NCBI GenBank assembly: GCA_015523725.1
Contig: WAJV01000071.1
Coordinates: forward strand, 1 to 43,336
Source: Candidatus Geothermarchaeota archaeon
GTDB taxonomy: Archaea > Thermoproteota > Nitrososphaeria > Geothermarchaeales > JDFR-13
Length of the DNA: 43,336 bases
Reading direction: 5' to 3'
Part shown: positions 34,901-41,461 of the stretch, in pieces
How the letters are laid out: each line of letters starts with the position of its first letter
Numbering within the stretch: position 1 is the stretch's first letter
Position numbers and translations under genes: made by a program
The notes under the pieces: generated by a model
What the model saw: the letters and a program-made list of their open reading frames with translations, nothing else
Told to the model about the DNA's origin: nothing
Database searches by the model: none

Positions 34901-35927
34901 TCGACCTCATTGGATAATTAAAGACACCATACATGAACCTTTCGTAGGCCTTACCTCCACGATGTAATACCCTTTTAGTCGTACGTCCAACCAATACAGT
35001 TATTCCTATCTTGAAAGCATTCCATAAATTATATTCATATAAATCAATCAACTCATCATCCGAAGAATTAAGTGAACAATTAGACGAGCCATCCCCAAAC
35101 AATAGACCAACAACATATAGTGCAGACTTAAGCTCTTCAACAGTCTTAGGCAATGAAAATTTACTAACCCTACCTCCATACCTTCCATTATTGCCCTTAT
35201 ACCCAACAAATTTAATCGAATCGTATAGCTCAAGTAGGTCCAGACCAAATGAATCGACCAACCGCCGAATATCAACACACCTGTAGCGTCCATGCTTAAC
35301 CGACTCAAGCAGCATTTTATAGGATGTCCCCACACCACTCTCATAAACCCTCTTAACCATCCGAGACCTAATCATCCTCTCGATAACAGATTTGAGCGGC
35401 TCATCAAGATATATATACATATCATCCTGTTTAAGAAGCCAATCCATAACATATCTCTTAAACCAATCTAAGCCACGGCCCCGGATGCGAACAATACTGG
35501 GAACCACTATATGATGACCTGGCCTGAGCTCATCGGCTCTAATAGGCTTTAATATACCAGAACCATCTACTGTATAGAATGGATGCTCTGGAGTGACCTT
35601 AACCTCATATCCGTTCCTAAGCCTCACACGAATAATCCTATCCTTCTTTAGACGCCAAATATGTGAAGCTCTAACCAAATTTATGCTCTTAGACTTAGGG
35701 TCGAAGCTGGGAAGCTCAACATCAAAGGCAAACGCACCATAACCCTCGCCAACTGAATACCTAAACAAATCCTTGATACGGATTAGCCTACCATCACCTA
35801 AGAAAACCACAGTATCCCCAGCAACGCACTTCCCGTGGTCGACATGTGCGATAATGCCTATATTTCTGACTCTACTCCTATCACTAATCAATTTCAATAT
35901 CTCATTTGTTTGTTTATACCTAACCAT
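31908..35927 (-). CDS. fusA: Elongation factor 2 with in-frame intein
   Basis: 1,339-residue precursor: 33-residue N-extein, 603-residue intein, 703-residue C-extein; the spliced protein is 736 residues, normal for archaeal EF-2. This GTPase moves tRNA and mRNA through the ribosome. G1 is AHVDHGK-TT, split by the intein between Lys33 and Thr; then DTPGHVDF (G3) and NKVD (G4). Domain IV carries the diphthamide His (codon 32331-32333, mature residue about 596) in EDPAHRTLAQ, where archaeal EF-2 usually has HRGPAQ. GGTGAG precedes ATG 35927. The gene is convergent with tfb. Confidence 0.95.
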   Translation of the reverse strand: MVRYKQTNEILKLISDRSRVRNIGIIAHVDHGKCVAGDTVVFLGDGRLIRIKDLFRYSVGEGYGAFAFDVELPSFDPKSKSINLVRASHIWRLKKDRIIRVRLRNGYEVKVTPEHPFYTVDGSGILKPIRADELRPGHHIVVPSIVRIRGRGLDWFKRYVMDWLLKQDDMYIYLDEPLKSVIERMIRSRMVKRVYESGVGTSYKMLLESVKHGRYRCVDIRRLVDSFGLDLLELYDSIKFVGYKGNNGRYGGRVSKFSLPKTVEELKSALYVVGLLFGDGSSNCSLNSSDDELIDLYEYNLWNAFKIGITVLVGRTTKRVLHRGGKAYERFMYGVFNYPMRSKAKSLVLPEVISSLDNDYVRFFLKGLFDISGTVEWSHSAVSLTSALNEFLVEVAYLLQRFGILPIVRRSGAYGILYISGKDVSKFAEYIGFGSSVKRAGLEALLSKAGSSRGGQYVPIEGNELKTLRLAIGLSASELSIPYYSYYEDGRKKLTLSTFRKIVERLSEGFNIKRLKYKYDVLNKALAGEVDEFNNRDRGVVRSLIRDGVLKAVNDKYLLTNFGNAIKDVWKRVIDGSDSVDESIKIVLNQWRSLAFGDIRIVEVVDIDVIEGDFDVYDLTVPGTHTFVANGIIVHNTTLTDSLLAASGLLSPTVAGEARALDYLEEEQKRGITIKTANISLLHDYNGESYVINLIDTPGHVDFTGKVTRALRAIDGAVVVVDAVEEVMVQTETVTRQALEERVKPILFINKVDRLITELRMEPKDIQKKLIRIITRFNKLIDVFAENEYKDKWKVRPDLNNVAFGSAKDRWGFTLKQAQSKGMTFNDVIQMYADNRIDELRKIFPVHEAVLDMVIEHIPSPLEAQKYRIPKIWRGDLNSEVGQAMLNCDPDGPVAFMVTNVIVDEKAGLVATGRLLSGSLEPGMEVYLINKARKGRILQVGMYMGPYREVVSKMIAGNIPAVLGLSDVTAGETVSTLEDMVPFEAIRYISEPVVTVSIEPKNTRDLPKLVNALRKMAIEDPNLHVSINEETGEYLLSGMGTLHLEVSLHFLRDMGIEVTVSNPIVVYRETITKQSPIFPGKSPNKHNKVKVRLEKLDDEVIELITSGKLNERLGRREIQKILMEKGWSADEARSVWAIDNEYGNIMVDLTRGVQYLQESKQMLIGAFFDFVKEGALAREPLRGVKVVLLDALFHEDPAHRTLAQVVPMLHRALLGAELASEPTLYEPIMKIQVQVPSELIGAVTSVIASKRGQVTSIDQREYYSVVNGYIPVAETFDLAPVLRSATGGRAFWQTQFSHWQVLPKSLLNTVVSEIRRRKGLPPEPPSYTEFIPPGEQVEY
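34020..35828 (-). mobile_element. Intein in the EF-2 P-loop with LAGLIDADG endonuclease
   Basis: 603 codons, from Cys34 of the precursor to Asn636. Splicing blocks: CVAGDTVVFLGDG (A), VTPEHPFYT with block-B His115, FDVYDLTVPGTHTFVANG (F), and IIVHN before Thr (G). Two dodecapeptide motifs, VGLLFGDG (about 272-281) and LKGLFDISG (365-374), keep both catalytic Asp, so the homing endonuclease may be active. Between the second motif and block F lies an added region with an XRE-like HTH (LAIGLSASELSIP) and a possible winged helix. Unspliced protein would have a broken GTP site. Confidence 0.93.
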
Positions 35928-35971
35928 TACTATCTCACCACAGAATAATCTATGTCATTAGATATCCAATC

Positions 35972-35995
35972 TATATAAATATTAATACAATGTAA
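35972..35995 (-). promoter_or_regulatory. EF-2 promoter with TACAnTGTA dyad
   Basis: TATA box (ATTTATATA read on the minus strand, about 35972-35980) predicts transcription from near 35950, a 23-base leader with GGTGAG. TACAATGTAA at 35986-35995 sits just upstream of the TATA box. Confidence 0.4.
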
Positions 35996-36094
35996 TAGAT
36001 ACACTCCTCATGCCTCTAATCATACTGGATACATGAAACTATTAAATTTTTATTTAGTCAAATATAGACGAATTGAGGATTTAATACCTTTCAA

Positions 36095-37336
36095 TCAACC
36101 TAATGAGAACTCAATTATACGATATATTAATAGCCCGTCAATAAGTAAAACCGCTGGCATCAATGGAGTCATATAATATATGAACTGCATACTACGGCCA
36201 ATGAAATACAGTACAATATAAAACATATATCCTAACCAAAACCAGAGATATAAAATGCTGAGATCCAATTTACAATATACGCTTGATAGTCTACACTCCA
36301 ATAAAAACCATATACTTGATACAATAAGTAATATAGAAAGACCGACATTAATACCCGCCGACATATCAGTAGTTAATGCAAATGCTTTATAATTAAATAG
36401 CCAATTGAGGAACGGAGGTTCATATGATATTGGGGGAGAGGAATATGGATGAGATGATTTAAACTGTGTATGAACGGAGAAAGACCATAACTGCACATTT
36501 ATCCAATATTCCACACCAAAATGAATGATATAAGGTATATTTAAAACCAAATAAACCAATATCACTATAATGCATGAGTAAAGGATATGCATTAGTTTTT
36601 TCCTAAAAATATCTAAGTATTGCTCATTTTCATTCAAGTCGCTTCTATATCCGGAAAAAATAGTATATATAATTATGATTCCTAATGAAATAATCCCATT
36701 ATATTTGGTAGATACGGCTAAACCAGATGCCATTGAAGATAAAAATAAGTTACGCTTAACCAATAAAAAGTAGACGGATAATGTAATGAAGAACGTTAAA
36801 GTAATATCCAACATCGCTACTCTAGACATTGAATTTAACATAGGCTCAGTCAAAAATAATAGAGTCGCAACTGTAGACAATATATAGCCACCTAGAGACT
36901 TACCAATCAGATACACCAAAAAGATTATAAATAACCCGAAAACAATAGATGGCAACCTCCAACTGACAGGGTCGTCCCCCAATAACAATAAACAGAGAAT
37001 TATAAAATACTTACCTAAAGGAGGATGCTCCAAATTCAGATAATTCTCCTCCACATATCTCTCAAAAGGAGGATATCTCCAACTCCAATTTATATTGGGT
37101 AAAAAATTCTTAAGTATTAATTTGGAAGCTGAAACATAGTGAACCTCATCGACAACATAATATTTATACTTAGTTACTATCTCAAAAGACTGAAAAAGAT
37201 ATATCAATATTACTGTCAAAAGGATCAAATAACTAATCAATTTGTATAATCTATCAACCCTAATAAAATCTTTAAATGAAAGATTATTTAGCAATTCCCA
37301 TATTTTATTATTCAAATAAACACCCCACAAACCCAC
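36095..37336 (-). CDS. GT39-like (PMT/ArnT-type) membrane glycosyltransferase
   Basis: 413 residues with about ten membrane segments. The first external loop carries the DE-type acidic motif YYVVDEVHYVSAS, and the next NLEHPPLGKYFI, both typical of dolichol-phosphate-mannose protein mannosyltransferases (GT-C fold, GT39/GT83). It probably uses a polyprenyl-phosphate sugar to glycosylate protein or lipid on the outer face. Size is smaller than eukaryotic PMTs because MIR domains are absent. Start codon GTG 37336 or TTG 37330; neither has a strong ribosome-binding site. It is A+T-richer than its neighbours by eye. Confidence 0.8.
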   Translation of the reverse strand: MGLWGVYLNNKIWELLNNLSFKDFIRVDRLYKLISYLILLTVILIYLFQSFEIVTKYKYYVVDEVHYVSASKLILKNFLPNINWSWRYPPFERYVEENYLNLEHPPLGKYFIILCLLLLGDDPVSWRLPSIVFGLFIIFLVYLIGKSLGGYILSTVATLLFLTEPMLNSMSRVAMLDITLTFFITLSVYFLLVKRNLFLSSMASGLAVSTKYNGIISLGIIIIYTIFSGYRSDLNENEQYLDIFRKKLMHILYSCIIVILVYLVLNIPYIIHFGVEYWINVQLWSFSVHTQFKSSHPYSSPPISYEPPFLNWLFNYKAFALTTDMSAGINVGLSILLIVSSIWFLLECRLSSVYCKLDLSILYLWFWLGYMFYIVLYFIGRSMQFIYYMTPLMPAVLLIDGLLIYRIIEFSLG

Positions 37337-37360
37337 TATACTTGAATTAAGCGGGAAGCC

Positions 37361-37714
37361 TCAATAATTATTCCTACGAATAAATTTAATATACTCTTCA
37401 ACGAATTTTAATGCAAATTTATCGGCATTTGCCTCAGTTCCCCTATGCCTACCACCATAATACCTCAGATGATGATAAAATTCATGAAGAATGACCAGTG
37501 GATTATTATATTGGGAACCATCTTGAATAAATATAGTCTTGTTTCTAGCTGAGTAGACCGCCGGATTTCTAGATTTACCCTTGACCCGCCCCAACTTAAG
37601 CCTTGGTACAGGGACTCCATAAAAAATCGCTAATTTCTCCAAAGCCTCCTCAACAGAACCATCAATTATCAACTTTACTATATTGTAATAAAATTCGCCC
37701 GAAGGCTCATTCAT
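37361..37714 (-). CDS. Small zinc metallopeptidase-like protein
   Basis: About 117 residues. The HExxH zinc motif is LHEFYHHLRYYG, and GTEANADKFALKF downstream provides a third acidic ligand, the arrangement of ImmA/IrrE-like and related small metallopeptidases. Such proteins can cleave regulators, but no partner regulator is adjacent. A TATA box at 37732-37739 makes ATG 37714 an almost leaderless start; a GTG at 37726 is the longer choice. The gene lies 24 bases upstream of the glycosyltransferase on the same strand. Confidence 0.7.
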   Translation of the reverse strand: MNEPSGEFYYNIVKLIIDGSVEEALEKLAIFYGVPVPRLKLGRVKGKSRNPAVYSARNKTIFIQDGSQYNNPLVILHEFYHHLRYYGGRHRGTEANADKFALKFVEEYIKFIRRNNY

Positions 37715-37731
37715 ATCTATAACCACTAAAT

Positions 37732-37739
37732 TTATATAC
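37732..37739. promoter_or_regulatory. Shared TATA box between divergent genes
   Basis: TTTATATA is near-symmetrical. It lies 18-25 bases from ATG 37714 (minus) and 31-38 bases from ATG 37770 (plus), so one element could serve both directions in this 55-base gap. No other TATA-like sequence suits both genes. Confidence 0.35.
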
Positions 37740-37769
37740 CTCCTTCCTATTCATATAGATATTTCAATA

Positions 37770-38390
37770 ATGATTGATGCCATTATATCAGTGATAGTAA
37801 TATCATTAAGTGGAGCATTAAGCCCAGGGCCACTAACTACTACAGCAATTTTAATGGGATTATGGGGAGGCCGTAAAAATGGTCTAAAAATGGCTATAGG
37901 ACACACTATTATAGAATTTCCATATGTTTTAGGACTCATAATATTATTGGATACAATTAGAGATCTATTAATGAACACACTAATAAAAACTATAATGATA
38001 GCCACATCAAGCATATTTATATTTTATTTCGCATACCTATCAATCAGAGATGGATATAGAGGAGGAAACATATCAATCAATAAAGAAAAACCCCGCTTCT
38101 CACCATTAATAGCTGGAATGGCCTTAACTGGGCTAAATCCATATTTCCTCCTATGGTGGGTAACTGTTGGACTACCCATATTAACTATAAGCTTATCATA
38201 TGGATTGACGGGACTAATAACCATATATGTCGCACATGTATGGCTTGATTACCTATGGCTAACATTCTCAGCTGGACTGGGCGAAGCCGGGTCCAAATTA
38301 CTTAAAGATTGGAAATATAGGGCCCTACTTATATTTATAGGCCTAATCCTAATAGTGTTCGGAATAACACTACTAGTGACATTATTCTAA
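37770..38390 (+). CDS. LysE/RhtB-family exporter
   Basis: 206 residues with six membrane segments. SGALSPGPLTTTAILMGLWGG (in part SPGPLTT) matches the family's SPGP motif, GHTIIEFPY the second helix, and LTGLNPYFLLWWVTVG the fourth. LysE/RhtB proteins export amino acids or other small solutes; the archaeal substrate is not known. Divergent from the small metallopeptidase. The convergent HTH gene ends 17 bases after its stop. Confidence 0.85.
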   Translation: MIDAIISVIVISLSGALSPGPLTTTAILMGLWGGRKNGLKMAIGHTIIEFPYVLGLIILLDTIRDLLMNTLIKTIMIATSSIFIFYFAYLSIRDGYRGGNISINKEKPRFSPLIAGMALTGLNPYFLLWWVTVGLPILTISLSYGLTGLITIYVAHVWLDYLWLTFSAGLGEAGSKLLKDWKYRALLIFIGLILIVFGITLLVTLF

Positions 38391-38407
38391 ACGAAATTTA
38401 TAAAAAA

Positions 38408-39043
38408 TCAAACTCCTTTTGCTGGGTGTATCCCTTTACTCCTAAGATATTGTGCAATAGCTTTCAATAATTTTGCAGGTGATTCTATTGGATAATCTAG
38501 GCTATCCAAGATCTCTCCCACTGGAATACCATATATTGATAATCCACCTAGTCTCTCAAGTAAGCCAGCTCGATCCACCGGGAAATCCATCCCACGGATT
38601 TTCTTCAAGACTATCACAGCCCATTCAACACCAAGCGTCTCCATAGCACTGGATAGACTACTTAATTCTTCTTCAGTCTTACGGCTCAACACATTTTTAT
38701 ATGCAAGCTTAGCCAATCCACCGGCGATATGGTCATCTATCTTTTCCTCGGGCAACTCTCCCCTAACCTTCCGCAATACGTCTTCCGGATCGGCTCTCAA
38801 CATCCTATCTACCGTGGCCTTAGTAACCCCTAGTTCCCTAGCGATCTCTTCATGGGTCCTACCAGCATTCGATAATAGAATTGCGTAATTAGCCTTGATG
38901 ATACTAGGTATCCATGTTAAATTCCTGAATTGAATTATTTTCTTGGGGCCGCCGAGAACATTCAATGCTTCCAGGAGCATCTCCAACACCATCTCATCCC
39001 TCTTCTTATCCAAATCTTTTGGAGGCTTTATCTCTATCACCAT
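38408..39043 (-). CDS. HTH protein coupled to a KaiC-like ATPase
   Basis: About 211 residues. HTH in the first half: RTHEEIARELGVTKATVDRML (in part EEIARELGVTKATVDRM), preceded by a helix-rich region. The second half (about 105-210) is a conserved helical domain with LGVEWAVIVLKK and YPIESPAKLLKA. Thermoprotei carry homologs annotated as regulatory proteins; the target is not known to me. AGGAGGTG fits ATG 39043 rather than the GTG at 39052. It follows directly after the ATPase stop, so the two are translated together. Confidence 0.65.
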   Translation of the reverse strand: MVIEIKPPKDLDKKRDEMVLEMLLEALNVLGGPKKIIQFRNLTWIPSIIKANYAILLSNAGRTHEEIARELGVTKATVDRMLRADPEDVLRKVRGELPEEKIDDHIAGGLAKLAYKNVLSRKTEEELSSLSSAMETLGVEWAVIVLKKIRGMDFPVDRAGLLERLGGLSIYGIPVGEILDSLDYPIESPAKLLKAIAQYLRSKGIHPAKGV

Positions 39044-39048
39044 ATCCA

Positions 39049-39906
39049 TCACCTCCTAATATAATCCTCTAAAGGAGAAACTATCCTTACAAGACCTGTA
39101 TCAGTTATTTCAAAAACATAAGTCCTCCCATCATGACCCGTCATCCTACACCCATCTATCCTAAATAATCTAACTACACTACCTATCGGAACCTTATATA
39201 GATTAGACTCAAACTTACTCATTATTAATTTTTTATACAAAACTATAGTTCCATCAACTATATGTGCAACACCATAACCACCAGCTGCCTCGGCACTCAT
39301 CTCCTCACTACTGCTACGCTTCTGTGATACAAGTAGAGCAGTCTGGTACCACTTCTTAAGGAAGTTATACACCTTCCTCACAATTGATCTAGCCATAACC
39401 TCTTTAGCCTCAAACAATCCAGTTACACTATCAATCACTGTATTCTTAATATTATAGGTCTTAATGCCATAGGCCATGGTATCCAATAATTTATCCAAGT
39501 CTTCCCTAAGTCTATGATCAGAAGCCGCATCAATTATAAATAAATTATCACTAATAGAATTAAAGTCAATACCCATAGCCTTAGCCCTTGACATGAGAGA
39601 CTGTGCAACAAATTCTTTAGGCGTCTCAACAGTAACAAACATCGTTCTATATCCCAAACTAGCTTGCTTAACGGCAAACTGTTCAACCATTAAACTCTTC
39701 CCCGTATCAGCTACACCAGTAATATTAATAACACCTAGGTAGGGATATCCACCCAAAGGAGACTTTTCAACCTTTCCATTAATATAATCCACCTTATAAA
39801 ATAAATCATCTAGGCCTTCAACCCCAGAAGGAACACCAAACAACTTGGGAACCTGTGTTTTCAACCTAGATAATGAATATAGATTCTCGCCAGTCACAGT
39901 AACCAC
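39049..39906 (-). CDS. KaiC-like RecA-fold ATPase
   Basis: 285 residues, single KaiC/RadA-type domain. GVPSGVEGLDDLFYKVD at the start, Walker A GVADTGKS, a paired-Glu analogue after MFVTVETPKEFV, Walker B-like NTVIDSVTGLF, and ALLVSQKRSS. It belongs to COG0467, where archaeal members act in signalling, motility or DNA repair; this one lacks the second KaiC domain. The first 45 residues and the VRLFRIDGCRMTGHDG end are typical. GAGGTGG overlaps the GTG at 39906 and suits a GTG at 39897. First gene of a two-gene operon with the HTH protein. Confidence 0.82.
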   Translation of the reverse strand: MVTVTGENLYSLSRLKTQVPKLFGVPSGVEGLDDLFYKVDYINGKVEKSPLGGYPYLGVINITGVADTGKSLMVEQFAVKQASLGYRTMFVTVETPKEFVAQSLMSRAKAMGIDFNSISDNLFIIDAASDHRLREDLDKLLDTMAYGIKTYNIKNTVIDSVTGLFEAKEVMARSIVRKVYNFLKKWYQTALLVSQKRSSSEEMSAEAAGGYGVAHIVDGTIVLYKKLIMSKFESNLYKVPIGSVVRLFRIDGCRMTGHDGRTYVFEITDTGLVRIVSPLEDYIRR

Positions 39907-40066
39907 CTCAAGTAAACCCTTACCACAAATTAACTAAACTCAATAATTTAATATAAGGAATATTAACTGGCTTATACCAAGGAAATATTGAAATATATGG
40001 GTTTGTTTATTAATTTATATATATAAAATATATAAAAAGAAAATAGTCAATAAGTAGTGCGGATTT

Positions 40067-40246
40067 TTATTCCTCTTCCCACTCCTCTTCCTCGTCCTCT
40101 TCTTCCTCCTCCCAATCTTCCTCCCAGTCCTCCTCCCAATCTTCTTCAATATCCCAATCTTCGTCTAGATCCTCCAAATCCTCATCCCAATCCTCCTCAT
40201 CCTCCCATTCTTCCTCTTCTTCCTCTTCCCACTCCTCCTCGAACAT
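40067..40246 (-). CDS. Extremely acidic Trp-repeat miniprotein
   Basis: 59 residues, of which 46 are Asp or Glu and 8 are Trp. Only Met, Phe, two Leu and one Ile remain, and there is no basic residue. The core is a four-residue beat, EEDW-EEDW-EEDW (residues 34-45), with wider Trp spacing outside it. It is a real gene by signals: AGGTG at 40254-40258 is 7 bases before the ATG, TATA TTTATAAA is at 40294-40301, and TAA is followed by T-rich sequence. Net charge is about -46. It is not recognised; a DNA mimic, metal or polyamine binder, or chaperone tail are possible. A plus-strand Pro-rich frame across it is a shadow. Confidence 0.75.
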   Translation of the reverse strand: MFEEEWEEEEEEEWEDEEDWDEDLEDLDEDWDIEEDWEEDWEEDWEEEEEDEEEEWEEE

Positions 40247-40253
40247 CCCTGTA

Positions 40254-40301
40254 CACCTAAAAATATGTTTCCAATTATATCATGAATAATCAATTTATAA
40301 A
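40254..40301 (-). promoter_or_regulatory. Promoter and ribosome-binding site of the acidic miniprotein
   Basis: TTTATAAA at 40294-40301 and a second TATA-like element at 40275-40280 (minus strand GATATAATTGG region), then AGGTG at 40258-40254. The first would give a leader of about 25 bases that includes the ribosome-binding site. Confidence 0.5.
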
Positions 40302-40367
40302 TGTTTTCCTAAGGTATAGATACTAAAAATTCAAAATACAAAACATATGCAGAAAAGACCCAATACA

Positions 40368-40928
40368 TCATAGCTTTATCAAAACATCCATGATTTTAAA
40401 TAGCCGCTCAATCCTAATTCTCTCCAACTCATCCAGTTCATGAGAGAAACTTCTACTTATTCTCGAACCATAATATGCATTTACCAGTAGAGTAGAAGGC
40501 AATTCAAACAAACTATCCAAATAATCAGTATCACCATAATGTAGAAAAATTCCCAAGTCATTCACAACCAATATATCAGTGGGAACCTCCTCAAATCTTT
40601 TAAATAACTTCATGGCCTTAACATAGTTATCATATATATATTTATTCAATTCCAATTTATTCCTTGACATAAGCCTAGGGGCCTTAAATCCTGCATCGGA
40701 ATAATACCTCAAATGACCTACATCAATATATTCATCAATGCCACGGCCAACCGACCCATATCTAGGAGCCAAATCAATAATCGTTATATCTAGTCCTGAT
40801 CTACTCTTAACCCACTCACCAATTATATATGCTGTTAATAAGGTCTTCCCGGAAGAGACGTCGCCAATAATAAGTGTCTTTTTATTTAATAACTCCGACG
40901 GCCTAATAACCAATAAATTATTCATCAT
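40368..40928 (-). CDS. Small P-loop ATPase at the end of the thiamine operon
   Basis: 186 residues. Walker A GDVSSGKT near residue 25 and Walker B ILVVNDLGIF near 120. The Asp-rich segment DITIIDLAPRYG follows the first helix. It has no ABC signature, so it is not the ATPase of an ECF importer. It starts inside the last codons of thiW (4-base overlap), making it part of the thiamine salvage operon by transcription. A role in transport, regulation or DNA handling cannot be chosen from the sequence. Family not recognised. Confidence 0.65.
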   Translation of the reverse strand: MMNNLLVIRPSELLNKKTLIIGDVSSGKTLLTAYIIGEWVKSRSGLDITIIDLAPRYGSVGRGIDEYIDVGHLRYYSDAGFKAPRLMSRNKLELNKYIYDNYVKAMKLFKRFEEVPTDILVVNDLGIFLHYGDTDYLDSLFELPSTLLVNAYYGSRISRSFSHELDELERIRIERLFKIMDVLIKL

Positions 40929-41461
40929 CTACGCAACAAGTTAATTAAACCACTCCTCTCTAACGCAGTCAAAACAAAAAATGCTATCAATACCCCCGAG
41001 AAACTACTTATGAACCAGCCGATATAAATAGGTAATAACCCCAGACTTGATAACCTATTAATCAAACCAACATCATTTATCCATGGAGCCACAACATACA
41101 CTGATAAAGTCGCACCAATTAATACGGTCCCAATAGGTTCGGTAAAAACAGATATCCTACTACTTAGCACCTCACCATATTTCCTCTTCAGGATATTATA
41201 GAATATACCGACCACAACACCACCTGGAATTCCACCTGGAAAAGCATAGATAGTTCCCAAACCTAAGTTTATTCTAATAATCCCGATAATTATAGCGATA
41301 ATCGCTGCATCTATAGGCCCCAATAAAACTCCAGCCAATGAATTAATTAAATGCTGGGCTGGGAACGCCTTGGATGTAAATACTGGGAACCAAAAGGGAC
41401 TAAGTATAACGCCTAATGTTGAGAGAAGAGCAATCAAACTAATCCTTATCGATAACCTCAT
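40925..41461 (-). CDS. thiW: ECF S component ThiW (thiamine precursor uptake)
   Basis: 178 residues with about five to six membrane segments. TSKAFPAQHLINSLAGVLLGP and IYAFPGGIPGGVVVG (in part) are the family marks of ThiW, which captures the thiazole precursor or a related thiamine intermediate for an ECF importer. It overlaps the thiD-thiN stop by 4 bases and the ATPase start by 4. No energising A or T component is encoded nearby. Confidence 0.85.
   Translation of the reverse strand: MRLSIRISLIALLSTLGVILSPFWFPVFTSKAFPAQHLINSLAGVLLGPIDAAIIAIIIGIIRINLGLGTIYAFPGGIPGGVVVGIFYNILKRKYGEVLSSRISVFTEPIGTVLIGATLSVYVVAPWINDVGLINRLSSLGLLPIYIGWFISSFSGVLIAFFVLTALERSGLINLLRR

Noticed and set aside
40057-40260. 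Plus-strand Pro/Leu-rich frame of 67 codons
   Set aside because: It is the antisense of the acidic Trp-repeat gene (CTC/TTC read in another frame), with no upstream signals.
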